This document shows, in pieces, positions 7,477 to 16,897 of a DNA stretch of 64,000 nucleotides. Position 1 is the first letter of the stretch; each line of letters starts with the position of its first letter. The translations under genes were made by a program, and so were the position numbers. The notes beneath the pieces were generated by a model. That model had not been told where the DNA came from. It did no database searches and worked only from the letters and a program-made list of their open reading frames with translations. Origin of the DNA: Streptosporangium sp. NBC_01495 (lineage in GTDB: Bacteria > Actinomycetota > Actinomycetes > Streptosporangiales > Streptosporangiaceae); assembly GCF_036250735.1 (NCBI RefSeq), contig NZ_CP109430.1, positions 3,100,001-3,164,000 of the forward strand. The letters are read 5' to 3'.

Positions 7477-8400
7477 TCAGACCCCTTCCATCTGGCTGGC
7501 ATTGGCGTCGCGTCCGCCGAGCCGGCGCAGGAGCAACGCCAGGGCGAGGCCCACGAGGACGAGGATGACGGCGATGGCGCTGGCCGGTCCCATGAGGTTG
7601 GCCTGGAACCCGCGCTTGTACATGTCCAGGGCGAGCACCCGGGTGGCGTCGCCGGGACCGCCCGCGGTGAGCACGAAGATCAGGTCGAAGAAGGTCAGGG
7701 ACCCGACGACCATCAGGGTGGAGGACGTGATGATCGTGTACTTGAGCTGCGGCAGCGTGATGCTGAAGAACTTGCGGACCCGGCCCGCGCCGTCTATTTC
7801 CGCGGCCTCGTACATGGAGCGCGGGATCTGCCGCACGCCGCCCTGGTAGATCAGCGAGTGGAAGGGGATGAACTGCCACGACACCACGAAGATCACGACG
7901 CTGAAGGCGAGGACGGGCTCGCCGAGCCAGTCCTGGACGAGCAGATCGATGCCCAGCCCGGCACCGAGCCCGAAGTTCGGGTCGAGCAGCGCCTTGTAGG
8001 CGATCGCGATGGCGGCCGAGCTCAGCAGCAGCGGGATGAAGTACAGCACCGCCAGCAGCGAGCGGTAGCGCTGCCGCCCGGCCAGGAACACCCCGATCAG
8101 GATGCTGGCCGGTGTCTGGACCGCCCAGGAGGCGACCATCACCAGCAGCGTCACCCACAGCGCGTGCAGGAGGCCGGGGTCGGCGAACACGGCCCGCCAG
8201 CTCGTGAGCCCGGACATCTGGATCTCGCCGAGCCCGTCCCAGGACGTGAAGCTGAGGAACAGGACCCCGACCAGCGGAATCACCCCGAAGGCGACGAAGA
8301 TCACCAGGGCCGGTACGGCCAGCCACGGCAGGACGCCGCCCCGGGCCCTTCGCGCGGCCGGCGGCGTCCCTCTCCGAGCGGAGGTGGCGAGCGCGTTCAA
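7477..8400 (-). CDS. Carbohydrate ABC transporter permease (MalF type)
   Basis: This 307-residue permease has about six helices and the coupling loop IPRSMYEAAEIDGAGRVRKFFSITLP. I place the start at TTG 8400, overlapping the stop of the binding-protein gene, because no ATG or GTG is in frame nearby. It is the middle gene of a binding protein, MalF-like, MalG-like operon. Given the flanking GH43 and GH3 glycosidases and LacI regulator, a xylo- or other plant-oligosaccharide substrate is likely, but this is inferred from context. Confidence 0.9.
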   Translation of the reverse strand: MNALATSARRGTPPAARRARGGVLPWLAVPALVIFVAFGVIPLVGVLFLSFTSWDGLGEIQMSGLTSWRAVFADPGLLHALWVTLLVMVASWAVQTPASILIGVFLAGRQRYRSLLAVLYFIPLLLSSAAIAIAYKALLDPNFGLGAGLGIDLLVQDWLGEPVLAFSVVIFVVSWQFIPFHSLIYQGGVRQIPRSMYEAAEIDGAGRVRKFFSITLPQLKYTIITSSTLMVVGSLTFFDLIFVLTAGGPGDATRVLALDMYKRGFQANLMGPASAIAVILVLVGLALALLLRRLGGRDANASQMEGV

Positions 8401-9749
8401 CTGCCGATGACCGCGTTCATGTTGGACACGAACTGCTGCGGCGTGATCGACAGCTGGAACAGCTTGGCGATGTTGTCCAGCAGCACCTCGGCCGCGGTGG
8501 GGCTGAGCGCCTGGTCCCAGGACTGGGCGAAGGACTTGGCGTTGCTGGCGATGCCGTAGACGAACTTCAGGAACTCCGCGTCCTTGGAGGCCGCGAACGC
8601 GCTGTCGGCGCCGTTGACGATCGGCACCGCGCCCGTGCCCGCCCACTCCTTGACGTCCTCGTCGTTGAGCACGGCGGTGGCGAAGAACTTCTTGGCGATC
8701 TCCTTCTGCTCGGGGGTCGCCTTGGAGGAGATCGACAGGTACTGGCCGGGGTTGCCGACGGTGTTGCTGGGGTCGCCCTTGCCGCCCTCGACCGGCGGGA
8801 AGTTCATGTAGCCGAGGTGGCCGCCGGAGACGAAGTCGCCGCCGTCGGTCGACATGCCGCCGTACGTCCAGCCGCCGTGCAGCATCATCGCGGCCTTGCC
8901 GGTGTACAGCAGGGCCTGGTCGGCGTTGGAGTCGGCCGTGATCGAGGAGAAGCCCTTGATGAACCCGTCCGCCTTGACGAGGTCCTGCAGTTTGGTCAGG
9001 GCGTCGAGGGCGGCGGGGTGGGACCAGGCGTCCTTCTTGGCGTCGAACACGGCCTGGAACACCTCGGGGCCGCCGATGCGGTCGAAGAGGAACTCCAGCC
9101 ACATCATGTTCGTCCAGCGGGACTGGCCGCCGAGGGAGAACGGGGCGATGCCGGCGGCGTTGAACTTGGGGACCAGGGCCATGATGTCGCCCCACGACTC
9201 CGGCGGCTCCACACCGACCTGCTCGAAGATCTTCTTGTTGTAGTACAGGACGATGGGCTGCATGGTCTCGGCGGGCATCGCGTAGATCTTGCCGTCGATC
9301 GTGGCCGCCCCGAAGGAGGAGGCGAACAGCCGGTCCTTCACGGCGGGGTTCTGCTCGAACCACGGGGTGAGGTCCTCCACCTGGCCGGCCTGCACGTACG
9401 TGCGCAGAGTCCCGCCGCCCCAGCCCCAGATGATGGTGGGCGCCTGGCCCGCCCCGATCGCGGTCTTGATCTTTGTCTTGTACGCGTCGTTCTGCATGGC
9501 CGTGAAGGCGATCTGCCCGCTGGGGTTGGCCTTGTTGAACCGCTCCACGGCCCGGGTGCGCACGCCCTCCTGCGGCTGGACCGACAGGAACCAGTAGCTG
9601 GCCTTACTCGCGGCGTTCCCGCTTCCGCCTGTCGCGCCCCCGCCCGCAGGGGTGGGGCCGGACGTGCCGCAGGCCGCCAGCGCGGCCCCGAGGGGAATGC
9701 CCATGGAGAGGGTGAGGAAGGTGCGGCGAGATGGTGTCGTTGACTCCAC
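8397..9749 (-). CDS. Sugar-binding lipoprotein of the ABC importer
   Basis: This 450-residue family 1 extracellular solute-binding protein has a signal sequence with SRRTFL, a hydrophobic stretch and the lipobox LAAC, so the mature protein should be a lipid-anchored receptor. The twin Arg suggests possible Tat export. GTG 9749 has ggag upstream; an in-frame ATG at 9908 would place about 50 unrelated residues before the signal. It delivers sugar to the two permeases encoded downstream. LacI-type palindromes lie in the divergent promoter region. Confidence 0.92.
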   Translation of the reverse strand: MESTTPSRRTFLTLSMGIPLGAALAACGTSGPTPAGGGATGGSGNAASKASYWFLSVQPQEGVRTRAVERFNKANPSGQIAFTAMQNDAYKTKIKTAIGAGQAPTIIWGWGGGTLRTYVQAGQVEDLTPWFEQNPAVKDRLFASSFGAATIDGKIYAMPAETMQPIVLYYNKKIFEQVGVEPPESWGDIMALVPKFNAAGIAPFSLGGQSRWTNMMWLEFLFDRIGGPEVFQAVFDAKKDAWSHPAALDALTKLQDLVKADGFIKGFSSITADSNADQALLYTGKAAMMLHGGWTYGGMSTDGGDFVSGGHLGYMNFPPVEGGKGDPSNTVGNPGQYLSISSKATPEQKEIAKKFFATAVLNDEDVKEWAGTGAVPIVNGADSAFAASKDAEFLKFVYGIASNAKSFAQSWDQALSPTAAEVLLDNIAKLFQLSITPQQFVSNMNAVIGS

Positions 9750-9871
9750 GCTGATCTCCGTATGTCGTATGCCGGGGCTGGGTGCGACTCCGTGTGAAAC
9801 ATCAGTGGCGGTGGGTCGGTCGTGGATCGGCACCTCCGATGCCAGGCATCCGCTCTCTTGAGCCCGGCATG

Positions 9872-9886
9872 TCGAAACATTTCCGA
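9872..9886. promoter_or_regulatory. LacI-type operator candidate, importer side
   Basis: An imperfect palindrome centred on GAAACATTTC (9874-9883) lies 123-137 bp upstream of the binding-protein start. It resembles the CGAAA-nn-TTTCG core of the perfect operator at 10051. It is probably a target of the LacI-family regulator encoded at 12541. Confidence 0.45.
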
Positions 9887-10050
9887 AACAGACCGCGTGG
9901 TTCGTCAATTTAGATTTCAGTCAGTTGCCTGTCAAGAGGTGATCTAATGTCGGCACGAGCTTGATATGCGAGGTATGTGAGGTACTCTCATCTGGACTTT
10001 CCTGGCCATCTAACGCATGCCAGGACATTGAGTGGAGCTGCCGCAACACG

Positions 10051-10064
10051 CCGAAAAGTTTCGG
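10051..10064. promoter_or_regulatory. LacI-type operator candidate, GH3 side
   Basis: CCGAAA-AG-TTTCGG is a perfect 6-2-6 palindrome, 37 bp before the GH3 start. Its length and symmetry suit a LacI-family operator with a flexible centre. The regulator gene lies at the end of the same operon, which would give negative autoregulation. Confidence 0.55.
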
Positions 10065-10100
10065 GTAGTTGCCGGAACAGGTTTTTCTTGAGGAGAGCAG

Positions 10101-12557
10101 ATGACGGCGTTAGATGGGACCTCCGCGGTGGGCCGGATCCTCCGTCCGTGGCAGGACCCGGCACTTCCCGTGGCCGACCGGGTCGACGCCCTCCTTGAGG
10201 AGATGACCCTCGAGGAGAAGGTCGGCCAGCTCGGCAGCCGCTGGCTCGGCAACGACATGCGGGCCGACCAGGGCGGGGAGCCCGAGGAGGAGGCCGAGGG
10301 CACGGCGAACGTGGCCCCGATGCAGGACGTCTTCGCGGCCTCGGGGAGGGTGCCCCTGGAGGAGGCGGTCCGCCACGGGCTCGGCCACCTGACGCGGGTG
10401 TTCGGCAGTGCTCCGGTGACCGCGGTGGAGGGCGCCGCGGAGGTGGTGCGGCTGCAGTCCGAGGTGGTGAAGCACTCCCGGCTCGGCATCCCCGCGCTGG
10501 TCCACGAGGAGTGCCTGACCGGTTTCACCACCTACGGTGCGACCGTCTACCCGGCGGCCATCGCCTGGGGCGCGACGTTCGACCCGGACCTGGTGGAGCG
10601 GATGGCGGCCGCCATCGGGCGGGACATGCGCGCGGTGGGCGTCCACCAGGGCCTGTCGCCGGTGCTGGACGTGGTGCGCGACTACCGCTGGGGCCGGGTC
10701 GAGGAGACCATGGGCGAGGATCCGTACCTCGTCGCGATGCTCGGCGCGGCCTATGTGCGCGGCCTGGAGGGCGCCGGGATCATCGCCACGCTCAAGCACT
10801 TCGCCGGTTACTCCGCCTCCCGGGCGGCCCGCAACCACGGCCCGGTGCCGATGGGCCGGCGCGAGCTGATGGACATGATCCTGCCGGCGTTCGAGACCGC
10901 CATCGTCGAGGGCGGCGCGCGTTCGGTGATGAACTCCTACTCCGACGTGGACGGTGTTCCCGCCGCGGCCGACTCCTGGCTGCTGACCGACCTGCTGCGC
11001 GACGAGTGGGGGTTCACCGGGACGGTGGTGTCGGACTACTGGGCGATCCCGTTCCTCGCGACGATGCACCAGGTCGCCGCGGACACCGACGAGGCCGGGG
11101 TGCAGGCGCTGACCGCGGGCGTCGACGTCGAGCTGCCCGACACGCTCGGCTTCGGCCGGCACCTCGTCGAGCGGGTGCGGCGGGGCGAGCTGCCGGAGTC
11201 CCTGGTCGACCGGGCCGCCCGGCGCCTGCTCACCCAGAAGGTGCAGCTCGGGCTGCTGGACCCGGACTGGACGCCGGAGAAGTCGGTGGCCGGGGCACCG
11301 GTCGTGGACTTCGACTCGCCGGCCAACCGGGCACTCGCCAGGGAGCTGGCCGAACGGTCGATCGTGCTGCTCGACGCGGGCACCGCGCTGCCGTTGCTCG
11401 GCGAGGGGCGTCCGGATCCGCGCCGGGTGGCCGTGGTCGGCCCCGGTGCCGACGACCCGCGCACGTTCATGGGCTGCTACGCCTTCCCCAACCACGTGCT
11501 GCCCCGTCATCCGGGGCTCGGGCTCGGCGTGGCCGCGCCCAGCCTGCTCGACGCGCTGCGGGCCGAGCTGCCCGACGCCGAGCTGGTTCACGAGCCGGGC
11601 TGCGAGGTGCGGGGCGACGACCGCTCCGGCTTCGCCGCCGCGCTCCGGGCGGCCCGCGAGTCCGACGTGTGCGTGGCCGTCGTCGGCGACCTGGCGGGGA
11701 TGTTCGGGCTGGGCACGTCGGGCGAGGGATGCGACGCCGAGGACCTGCGGCTGCCCGGCGTGCAGGAGGACCTGCTGGCCGAGCTGGCCGCCACCGGCAC
11801 GCCGGTCGTGGTGGTCGTCGTCTCGGGCCGCCCGTACGCGCTGGGCGGCGTGTCCGGGACGGCCGCCGCGCTCGTCCAGGCCTTCATGCCCGGTGAGGAG
11901 GGCGGGGCGGCCATCGCCGGGGTCCTGTCCGGCCGGGTGCAGCCCAGCGGGAAGCTGCCGGTGCAGATCCCGCGCGGCCCGGGAGGGCAGCCGGGCACCT
12001 ACCTGCAGCCGCCGCTGGGTTCCAACAGCCACGGCATCAGCAACCTCGACCCGACCCCGCTGTTCCCGTTCGGGCACGGCACCTCGTACACCACCTTCGC
12101 GATCGACTCCTTGAGGATCAGCGACGCCGAGGTGCCCACCGACGGCGAGTTCACCGTGTCGGTGCGCGTGCGCAACACCGGGGGCCGGGCGGGTGAGGAG
12201 GTCGTCCAGCTCTTCCTGCATGACGTGGTCGCCCAGGTCACCCGGCCGGTGCGGCAGCTCACCGGGTTCGCCCGGGTCCGGCTGGAGCCCGGCGCGAGCG
12301 CCCTGGCGACCTTCACCGTGCCCGCCGACCGGACCGCGTTCACCGGGCGTGACCTGCGGCGCGTCGTCGAACCCGGGGACCTCGAGGTGTTCGTGGGCGC
12401 GTCGGTGTCCGACCTGCCCTGCCGGGGCCGCGTACGATTGACCGGCCCGCCGCGCCACGTCGGCCCGGACCGGCGACTGGTCACCCGGGTGGACGTGCGA
12501 CCGGCACCGGGCTCTTCCGCCACACACCAGGGAGGAACGGATGCCGGCCAGTCCTAG
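10101..12557 (+). CDS. GH3 family beta-glucosidase / beta-xylosidase
   Basis: This 818-residue enzyme has the GH3 layout: an N-terminal TIM-barrel, an alpha/beta sandwich and a C-terminal fibronectin-III-like domain (about 680-770). The catalytic nucleophile is Asp312 in TVVSDYWAI. The substrate-binding GRVEETMGEDPYL and KHFAGYSA motifs are present. No signal peptide is visible, so it probably hydrolyses imported beta-linked oligosaccharides in the cytoplasm. Whether xyloside or glucoside is preferred cannot be told. ATG 10101 follows a gaggag RBS. The last 17 bp overlap the LacI regulator gene. Confidence 0.93.
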   Translation: MTALDGTSAVGRILRPWQDPALPVADRVDALLEEMTLEEKVGQLGSRWLGNDMRADQGGEPEEEAEGTANVAPMQDVFAASGRVPLEEAVRHGLGHLTRVFGSAPVTAVEGAAEVVRLQSEVVKHSRLGIPALVHEECLTGFTTYGATVYPAAIAWGATFDPDLVERMAAAIGRDMRAVGVHQGLSPVLDVVRDYRWGRVEETMGEDPYLVAMLGAAYVRGLEGAGIIATLKHFAGYSASRAARNHGPVPMGRRELMDMILPAFETAIVEGGARSVMNSYSDVDGVPAAADSWLLTDLLRDEWGFTGTVVSDYWAIPFLATMHQVAADTDEAGVQALTAGVDVELPDTLGFGRHLVERVRRGELPESLVDRAARRLLTQKVQLGLLDPDWTPEKSVAGAPVVDFDSPANRALARELAERSIVLLDAGTALPLLGEGRPDPRRVAVVGPGADDPRTFMGCYAFPNHVLPRHPGLGLGVAAPSLLDALRAELPDAELVHEPGCEVRGDDRSGFAAALRAARESDVCVAVVGDLAGMFGLGTSGEGCDAEDLRLPGVQEDLLAELAATGTPVVVVVVSGRPYALGGVSGTAAALVQAFMPGEEGGAAIAGVLSGRVQPSGKLPVQIPRGPGGQPGTYLQPPLGSNSHGISNLDPTPLFPFGHGTSYTTFAIDSLRISDAEVPTDGEFTVSVRVRNTGGRAGEEVVQLFLHDVVAQVTRPVRQLTGFARVRLEPGASALATFTVPADRTAFTGRDLRRVVEPGDLEVFVGASVSDLPCRGRVRLTGPPRHVGPDRRLVTRVDVRPAPGSSATHQGGTDAGQS

Positions 12558-13599
12558 ACGGACCACGCTGGCCACGGTCGCGGCCTCGGCGGGCGTGTCG
12601 GTCGCGACCGTGTCGAAGGTGCTCAACGGCCGGGGCGACGTCTCCCCGGTGACCCGCTCCCTCGTGGAGTCGCTGCTGGAGCAGCACGACTACGTCGCGT
12701 TGCCGCAGCGCCGCCGGGGCGACCGGGGCGACCGGGGCGACACCGCCGTGCCGGCCACGATCGAGGTGGAACTCGACGCCGACCTCAACCCGTACTCGAC
12801 CGAGATCGTCCAGGGCGCGGTGCGGGCCGGGGCCGAGACCGACGCGGCGATCGTGGTGAGCATCCGGACGAACGCCGACCGCACCGGAGGCTGGGCGCGC
12901 GGCCTGGCCACGGCCGGACGGCGGGCCGTGATCGCCATCACCAGCGAGCTGACCGCCGGGCAGCTCGCCGCCCTGTCCCGCGCGCGGGTGCCGCTGGTCG
13001 TGATCGACCCGCTGAACCTGCCGCAGACCAGGGGGGTCATCAGCGTCGGCTCGACGAACTTCGCCGGGGGCCTGGCCGCGACGCAGCACCTGCTCGCGCT
13101 CGGGCACCGGCGCATCGCCTACCTCGGCGGCCCGGTCACCGCCGCCTGCAACCAGGCCAGGCTGCACGGCTACCGCGCCGCCATGGAGGCCGCGGGCGCC
13201 CCGGTTCCCCCGGGTCACGTACGGGCGGGGCACTTCCACTACCAGGAGGGGGTGACGGGCGGCGCGGCCCTGCTCGACCTGCCCGAGCCGCCCACGGCCG
13301 TCTTCACCGGCTGCGACGACATCGCGCTCGGCGTGCTGGAGGCGGCCAGGGCGCGTGGGGTGCGCGTACCCGAGGACCTCAGCATCGTCGGCTTCGACGA
13401 CACCCAGGTCGCCCGGATGGCCTCGCCCCCGCTGACCACCGTACGGCAGCCGCTGCGGGAGATGGGCGGCGTCGCCGTGCGCACGGCCCTGCGCCTGGCG
13501 GCGGGCGAGCGGGTCGACTCCCACCACGTCGAACTCGCCACCGAGCTGGTGGTGCGCGGCTCCACCGCCCCGCTCGGGGGTCCCTCCGGCCGCGGCTGA
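12541..13599 (+). CDS. LacI-family transcriptional regulator of the glycoside cluster
   Basis: This 352-residue protein has an N-terminal helix-turn-helix (TLATVAASAGVSVATVSKVLNG) and hinge, then a periplasmic-binding-protein-like sensor domain ending IVGFDDTQVARMASPPLTTVRQP. It resembles the XylR/CebR group of Streptomyces repressors. It is probably released from DNA by a xylo- or gluco-oligosaccharide. The hinge holds three GDR repeats (RRGDRGDRGDT), longer than usual. Translation is probably coupled to the GH3 gene. Its likely targets are the palindromes at 9872 and 10051. Confidence 0.92.
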   Translation: MPASPRRTTLATVAASAGVSVATVSKVLNGRGDVSPVTRSLVESLLEQHDYVALPQRRRGDRGDRGDTAVPATIEVELDADLNPYSTEIVQGAVRAGAETDAAIVVSIRTNADRTGGWARGLATAGRRAVIAITSELTAGQLAALSRARVPLVVIDPLNLPQTRGVISVGSTNFAGGLAATQHLLALGHRRIAYLGGPVTAACNQARLHGYRAAMEAAGAPVPPGHVRAGHFHYQEGVTGGAALLDLPEPPTAVFTGCDDIALGVLEAARARGVRVPEDLSIVGFDDTQVARMASPPLTTVRQPLREMGGVAVRTALRLAAGERVDSHHVELATELVVRGSTAPLGGPSGRG

Positions 13600-13662
13600 C
13601 CCGTCCCGCCGGCGTGGCCGTGCGGCCGGGGGCGGCTCGCACGGGCCGGCGGGGAGCGGGCG

Positions 13663-13689
13663 AGGCCGTTCGGCTCCGGCGGACGGCCT
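13663..13689. terminator. Possible convergent terminator
   Basis: AGGCCGT at 13663-13669 pairs with ACGGCCT at 13683-13689, followed by tttcg on the plus strand. It lies between the converging LacI gene and the dehydrogenase gene. Confidence 0.4.
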
Positions 13690-13704
13690 TTCGCCCGGTT
13701 CCCG

Positions 13705-14847
13705 CTAGTTGCGCGCGTACGGGTAGTCCGGGGAGCGGTGCTGGAAGGACAGGATGGCGGGGTTCTGGACGACGCCGTCGCGGATCTCGACGGCCCGTCG
13801 GATGGTGTCGTCCGCGTCCCATGCCGCCCGGCCGTCGAGCACCGTCCGCAGGTGGGGCAGCAGGGCCTCGCTGATCTCCCAGGTCGCCGAGTCCCACAGG
13901 TAGGACGGGCTGTGGTCGACGCCGTAGTAGCGGACGTTGTCGCCCACCTCGAACATCGGGTCCGTGAACGACGTGGGCCGCGCCCAGCTGAAGCCCATCC
14001 CCTCGTCGCAGGACACGTCGACGACCAGGGTGCCGGGCGCGAAGGCGGCCAGGTCCTCGTCGTTGGCGAACATCAGCGGGGCGTCGGTGTCCTGCAGCAC
14101 GCAGTTGACGACGATGTCGTGGTCGGCGATGAAGGCCGCCAGCGGTATCCGCCCGTTCTCGGTGAGCGCGTAACTGCGGTTGGGATCGTCGGCCTCGTGC
14201 TCGAAGCGCACGATGCGCGCCGAGTGGATCGGCGAGGCGACCGCGGTGACGTCACGGAAGGTGAGGAGGTCGATGTCGTTCACGCCGTGCGCGTTGAGCG
14301 CCGTCACCGCGCCGCGCCCCGTCGCCCCGAAGCTGATGACGACCGCCCGCAGCCTCCGGCCGTAGACGCCCGTCGTCCCGATGAGCTCCAGGGCGTGCAG
14401 GACCGAGCAGTAGCCGGCCAGCTCGTTGTTCTTGTGGAAGACGTGCAGGTTGAACGCGCCCTCGCTGGTCCAGTGGTTCATCGCCTCGAAGGCGATCAAC
14501 GTCAGCCGCCGGTCGATCGCGAGCTGCGTGACCCTCTCGTCCTGGACGCAGTGCGGCCAGCCCCAGACGACCTGCCCGTCACGCAGTTCTTCGAGATCTT
14601 CGGCCAGCGGTTTGGGAAGCAGGATGACGTCGCACTCGGCGATGAGCCGCTCCCGGGGGAGCAGTCCGGCGACGTACGGCGTCAGCTGCTTGTCGGAGAC
14701 GCCGAAGTGCTCGCCGTAGCCGCGTTCGAGGTAGACGCGTCCCCGGAGATCGGGGTCGATCCGCTCCAGGTGCAGCGGGTGGATCGCCAGCCGGTGCTCG
14801 TTCTCCTTGCGTGATCGTGACACGACGCCGAGGCTGAGCTGATCCAT
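13705..14847 (-). CDS. N5-(carboxyethyl)ornithine synthase-like / alanine dehydrogenase-family oxidoreductase
   Basis: This 380-residue protein opens LGVVSRSRKENEHRLAIHP, the AlaDH/PNT N-terminal domain signature. A Rossmann segment (RAVVISFGATGRGAVTAL) follows in the middle. The family includes N5-(L-1-carboxyethyl)-L-ornithine synthase, which condenses pyruvate with ornithine using NADPH, and alanine dehydrogenases. The overall pattern fits the Ceo branch better, but the substrate is not certain. It is a single gene with no obvious partner. The ATG lies 8 nt after gggagc. Confidence 0.75.
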   Translation of the reverse strand: MDQLSLGVVSRSRKENEHRLAIHPLHLERIDPDLRGRVYLERGYGEHFGVSDKQLTPYVAGLLPRERLIAECDVILLPKPLAEDLEELRDGQVVWGWPHCVQDERVTQLAIDRRLTLIAFEAMNHWTSEGAFNLHVFHKNNELAGYCSVLHALELIGTTGVYGRRLRAVVISFGATGRGAVTALNAHGVNDIDLLTFRDVTAVASPIHSARIVRFEHEADDPNRSYALTENGRIPLAAFIADHDIVVNCVLQDTDAPLMFANDEDLAAFAPGTLVVDVSCDEGMGFSWARPTSFTDPMFEVGDNVRYYGVDHSPSYLWDSATWEISEALLPHLRTVLDGRAAWDADDTIRRAVEIRDGVVQNPAILSFQHRSPDYPYARN

Positions 14848-14937
14848 GGGGGCTCCCTTTGATTGGCCCCCTGTCTAGCACAGCCCCTGCCCTGGGCAGG
14901 CACTTCGGCACCCCGTACCGGGCCCGGGAGGGCTGTC

Positions 14938-15501
14938 TCAGCTCTCGGAAGGGGCGGGCGTGGGAGTCTCCTCGGCGTGGAGGAGCAGGTCCACGTGCTC
15001 CTGCACGATGGGCCTGGCGTCGGTGGCGAGCTTCTTCACCTCGGGGGAGGAGCCGCTCTTGATCTCCTTATCGATGGCGGTGAGGGTCTCGCGGTGGCCT
15101 TCGAGCTCCTCGCTGATCCAGGCCTTGTCGAAGTCCGCGCCGCTCAGCGTCGTCAGTTTGTCGAGCTGCTCGCGCTGCGCGGCGGTGGGCTGGTCGGGGA
15201 GTTTGACGCCGAGCCGGTCGGCCACCTGCCGTACGGCCTGGTCCAGGTTCGTGTGGTCGACGACGAACCTCTCTCCCAGGTCGCGGACGGTCTGGGCGCT
15301 CTCCCGCCCCTCGGGCTCGGCGGTCTTCGCCTCGGCGGCCTTGCCCCCCTCGATCTCGGCCAGGTTGGCCTGGTGCGCCTGGACGAGGAAGTCCTTGTCC
15401 TGCTGGCTGACGGTCTGCGGGGTGGGCGAGACGGCAGCGCCGGCCGTGCCGCCCGTCACGGTCACGGCGACGGCCAGCAGGATGATCATCTTTCGAACCA
15501 T
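14938..15501 (-). CDS. DUF4142 exported ferritin-like protein
   Basis: This 187-residue protein has a signal peptide (about 1-23). Its helical core includes QQDKDFLVQAHQANLAEIEGG and FVVDHTNLDQAVRQVADRLGV, typical of DUF4142, a ferritin-like four-helix family of unknown function found in many exported bacterial proteins. The C-terminal tail is Pro/Glu rich. Reversed GGAGG precedes the start. The role is unknown. Confidence 0.85.
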   Translation of the reverse strand: MVRKMIILLAVAVTVTGGTAGAAVSPTPQTVSQQDKDFLVQAHQANLAEIEGGKAAEAKTAEPEGRESAQTVRDLGERFVVDHTNLDQAVRQVADRLGVKLPDQPTAAQREQLDKLTTLSGADFDKAWISEELEGHRETLTAIDKEIKSGSSPEVKKLATDARPIVQEHVDLLLHAEETPTPAPSES

Positions 15502-15649
15502 CGGATCCTCCGTCGATCAGTCCACGGTCGGAACTACCACCTCCTTCTCATATGCACGCATCTATGGAGATATAGCGCCATAAGCGGTAGATCATGACAA
15601 AAGGACACGTGTGGTGGCGCCGGGAGTCGCCCGGCCCGCCCGCCGTTCC

Positions 15650-16792
15650 TCAGCCGAGGACGGCGTCCAGCAGGAGGGAGCCCGCGCCGAGCAGGGCGGC
15701 GTCGGGGCCGCCCCGGGTGACGGCGATCTCCAGGTCGCGGGTGGCCAGGGGCAGGCAGCGCTCGTAGACGGCGGCCCGGATGGAGGAGATCAGCGGCTCG
15801 GCGGTGGAGAGGCTGCCGCCGACGACGATGGCGTCCGGATTGAGGAAGTTGACCAGGACGGTGAGCACCTCGCCGATGAGGCGGCCCGCGTTCCTGACCA
15901 GGGCGGTGGCCTCGGGCACGCCGTCCTCGACCAGCGCGACGACGTCGGCGGGGCGCCGCGTCGCGATGCCGAGCCCGGACAGGGCGTCCATGAGCGCGGC
16001 GCCGCTCGCGTAGGCCTCCAGGCAGTCGGGATGGCCGCACGAGCACATCGTGGAGGAGTCGGTCCTGACCCGGACGTGGCTGATGTCGCCGGCCGCGCCC
16101 CTGCCCCGGTGCAGGCGGCCGTCGACGATCACGCCGCACCCTATGCCGCTGCCGGCCTTGAGCACCATGAGGTTGTCGAACCCCGGCCATGAGCGGGCCT
16201 CGCCGACGGCCAGGAGGTTGGCGTCGTTCTCGACGAGCACCGGCAGGTCGTAGCGCGCGCCGAGATGCTCGACGACGGGGAAGTTGTTCCAGCCGGGCAT
16301 TCGCGAGGGGGAGACCACCCGGCCGCTGGCGGGGTCGACGGGGCCGGGTATGCCGGTGCCGACGCCGCGCAGCGGGACGCCGGGCGGGCCGTGGGCCAGC
16401 AGCAGCTCGTCGAACGATGCGGCCATCCAGTCGAGGGTCGCCTCGGGGCCGAGCGCTATGTCGCAGGCGCGCTCCTCGACGACGAGGGGAACACCGCTGA
16501 GGTCGAGCAGGCCGAGGCGGGCGTGGTGCGCACCGAGGTCGGCCACCGCGAGCAGGCCGGCGGTCGGGCTGACCCGCAGCCGCCGGGGTCGCCGCCCGCC
16601 GCTGGAGGTGCCCGAGCCCTCCTCGACGAGGAGCCCGGTGTCGATCAGCTCCTCGACACGCAGGGAGACGCTCGACGCCGCCAGGCCGGAGATGCGGGCC
16701 AGCTGCGCGCGCGACTCGGCGTGGCCGGTGGCGACGAGACGCAGCAGATCGCCCTGCGCTCCCCGTACCGGCAGCCGCTCTTTGCCTGACAT
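15650..16792 (-). CDS. ROK-family transcriptional regulator
   Basis: This 380-residue protein has an N-terminal winged helix (about 10-65, [22 protein letters not shown]) joined to a ROK sugar-kinase-like domain. The domain has a glycine-rich segment, [11 protein letters not shown] and the zinc-binding [12 protein letters not shown] motif of NagC/Mlc-type regulators. It is divergent from the polar amino acid importer. Most ROK regulators sense sugars or amino sugars, so pairing with an amino acid/asparaginase operon is less usual. Its operator may be the palindrome at 16874. Confidence 0.9.
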   Translation of the reverse strand: MSGKERLPVRGAQGDLLRLVATGHAESRAQLARISGLAASSVSLRVEELIDTGLLVEEGSGTSSGGRRPRRLRVSPTAGLLAVADLGAHHARLGLLDLSGVPLVVEERACDIALGPEATLDWMAASFDELLLAHGPPGVPLRGVGTGIPGPVDPASGRVVSPSRMPGWNNFPVVEHLGARYDLPVLVENDANLLAVGEARSWPGFDNLMVLKAGSGIGCGVIVDGRLHRGRGAAGDISHVRVRTDSSTMCSCGHPDCLEAYASGAALMDALSGLGIATRRPADVVALVEDGVPEATALVRNAGRLIGEVLTVLVNFLNPDAIVVGGSLSTAEPLISSIRAAVYERCLPLATRDLEIAVTRGGPDAALLGAGSLLLDAVLG

Positions 16793-16873
16793 GAACTAGA
16801 GGAATACCACGTCTGTACTTACTACGGCAACGTGTTGACTTCCATGAGAATCATCCATTACCTTCCGCTCTAT

Positions 16874-16887
16874 CTTCGATTTCGAAG
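16874..16887. promoter_or_regulatory. Palindrome overlapping the RBS of the amino acid importer operon
   Basis: CTTCGA-TT-TCGAAG is a perfect 6-2-6 palindrome. Its right arm runs into the Shine-Dalgarno sequence aaggaag of the ATPase gene. It could be the ROK regulator operator or an RNA hairpin limiting initiation. A possible -35 ttgact lies upstream near 16833. Confidence 0.45.
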
Positions 16888-16897
16888 GAAGATGGCA

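Noticed and set aside
6539..8326. A single 595-residue protein spanning both sugar permeases
   Set aside because: Its first 284 residues are another frame of the MalF-type gene; the real MalG-type permease starts at ATG 7474.
10110..12626. 838-codon minus-strand reading frame across the GH3 gene
   Set aside because: It is a shadow of the GH3 coding strand, with no start signal and no recognisable domain.
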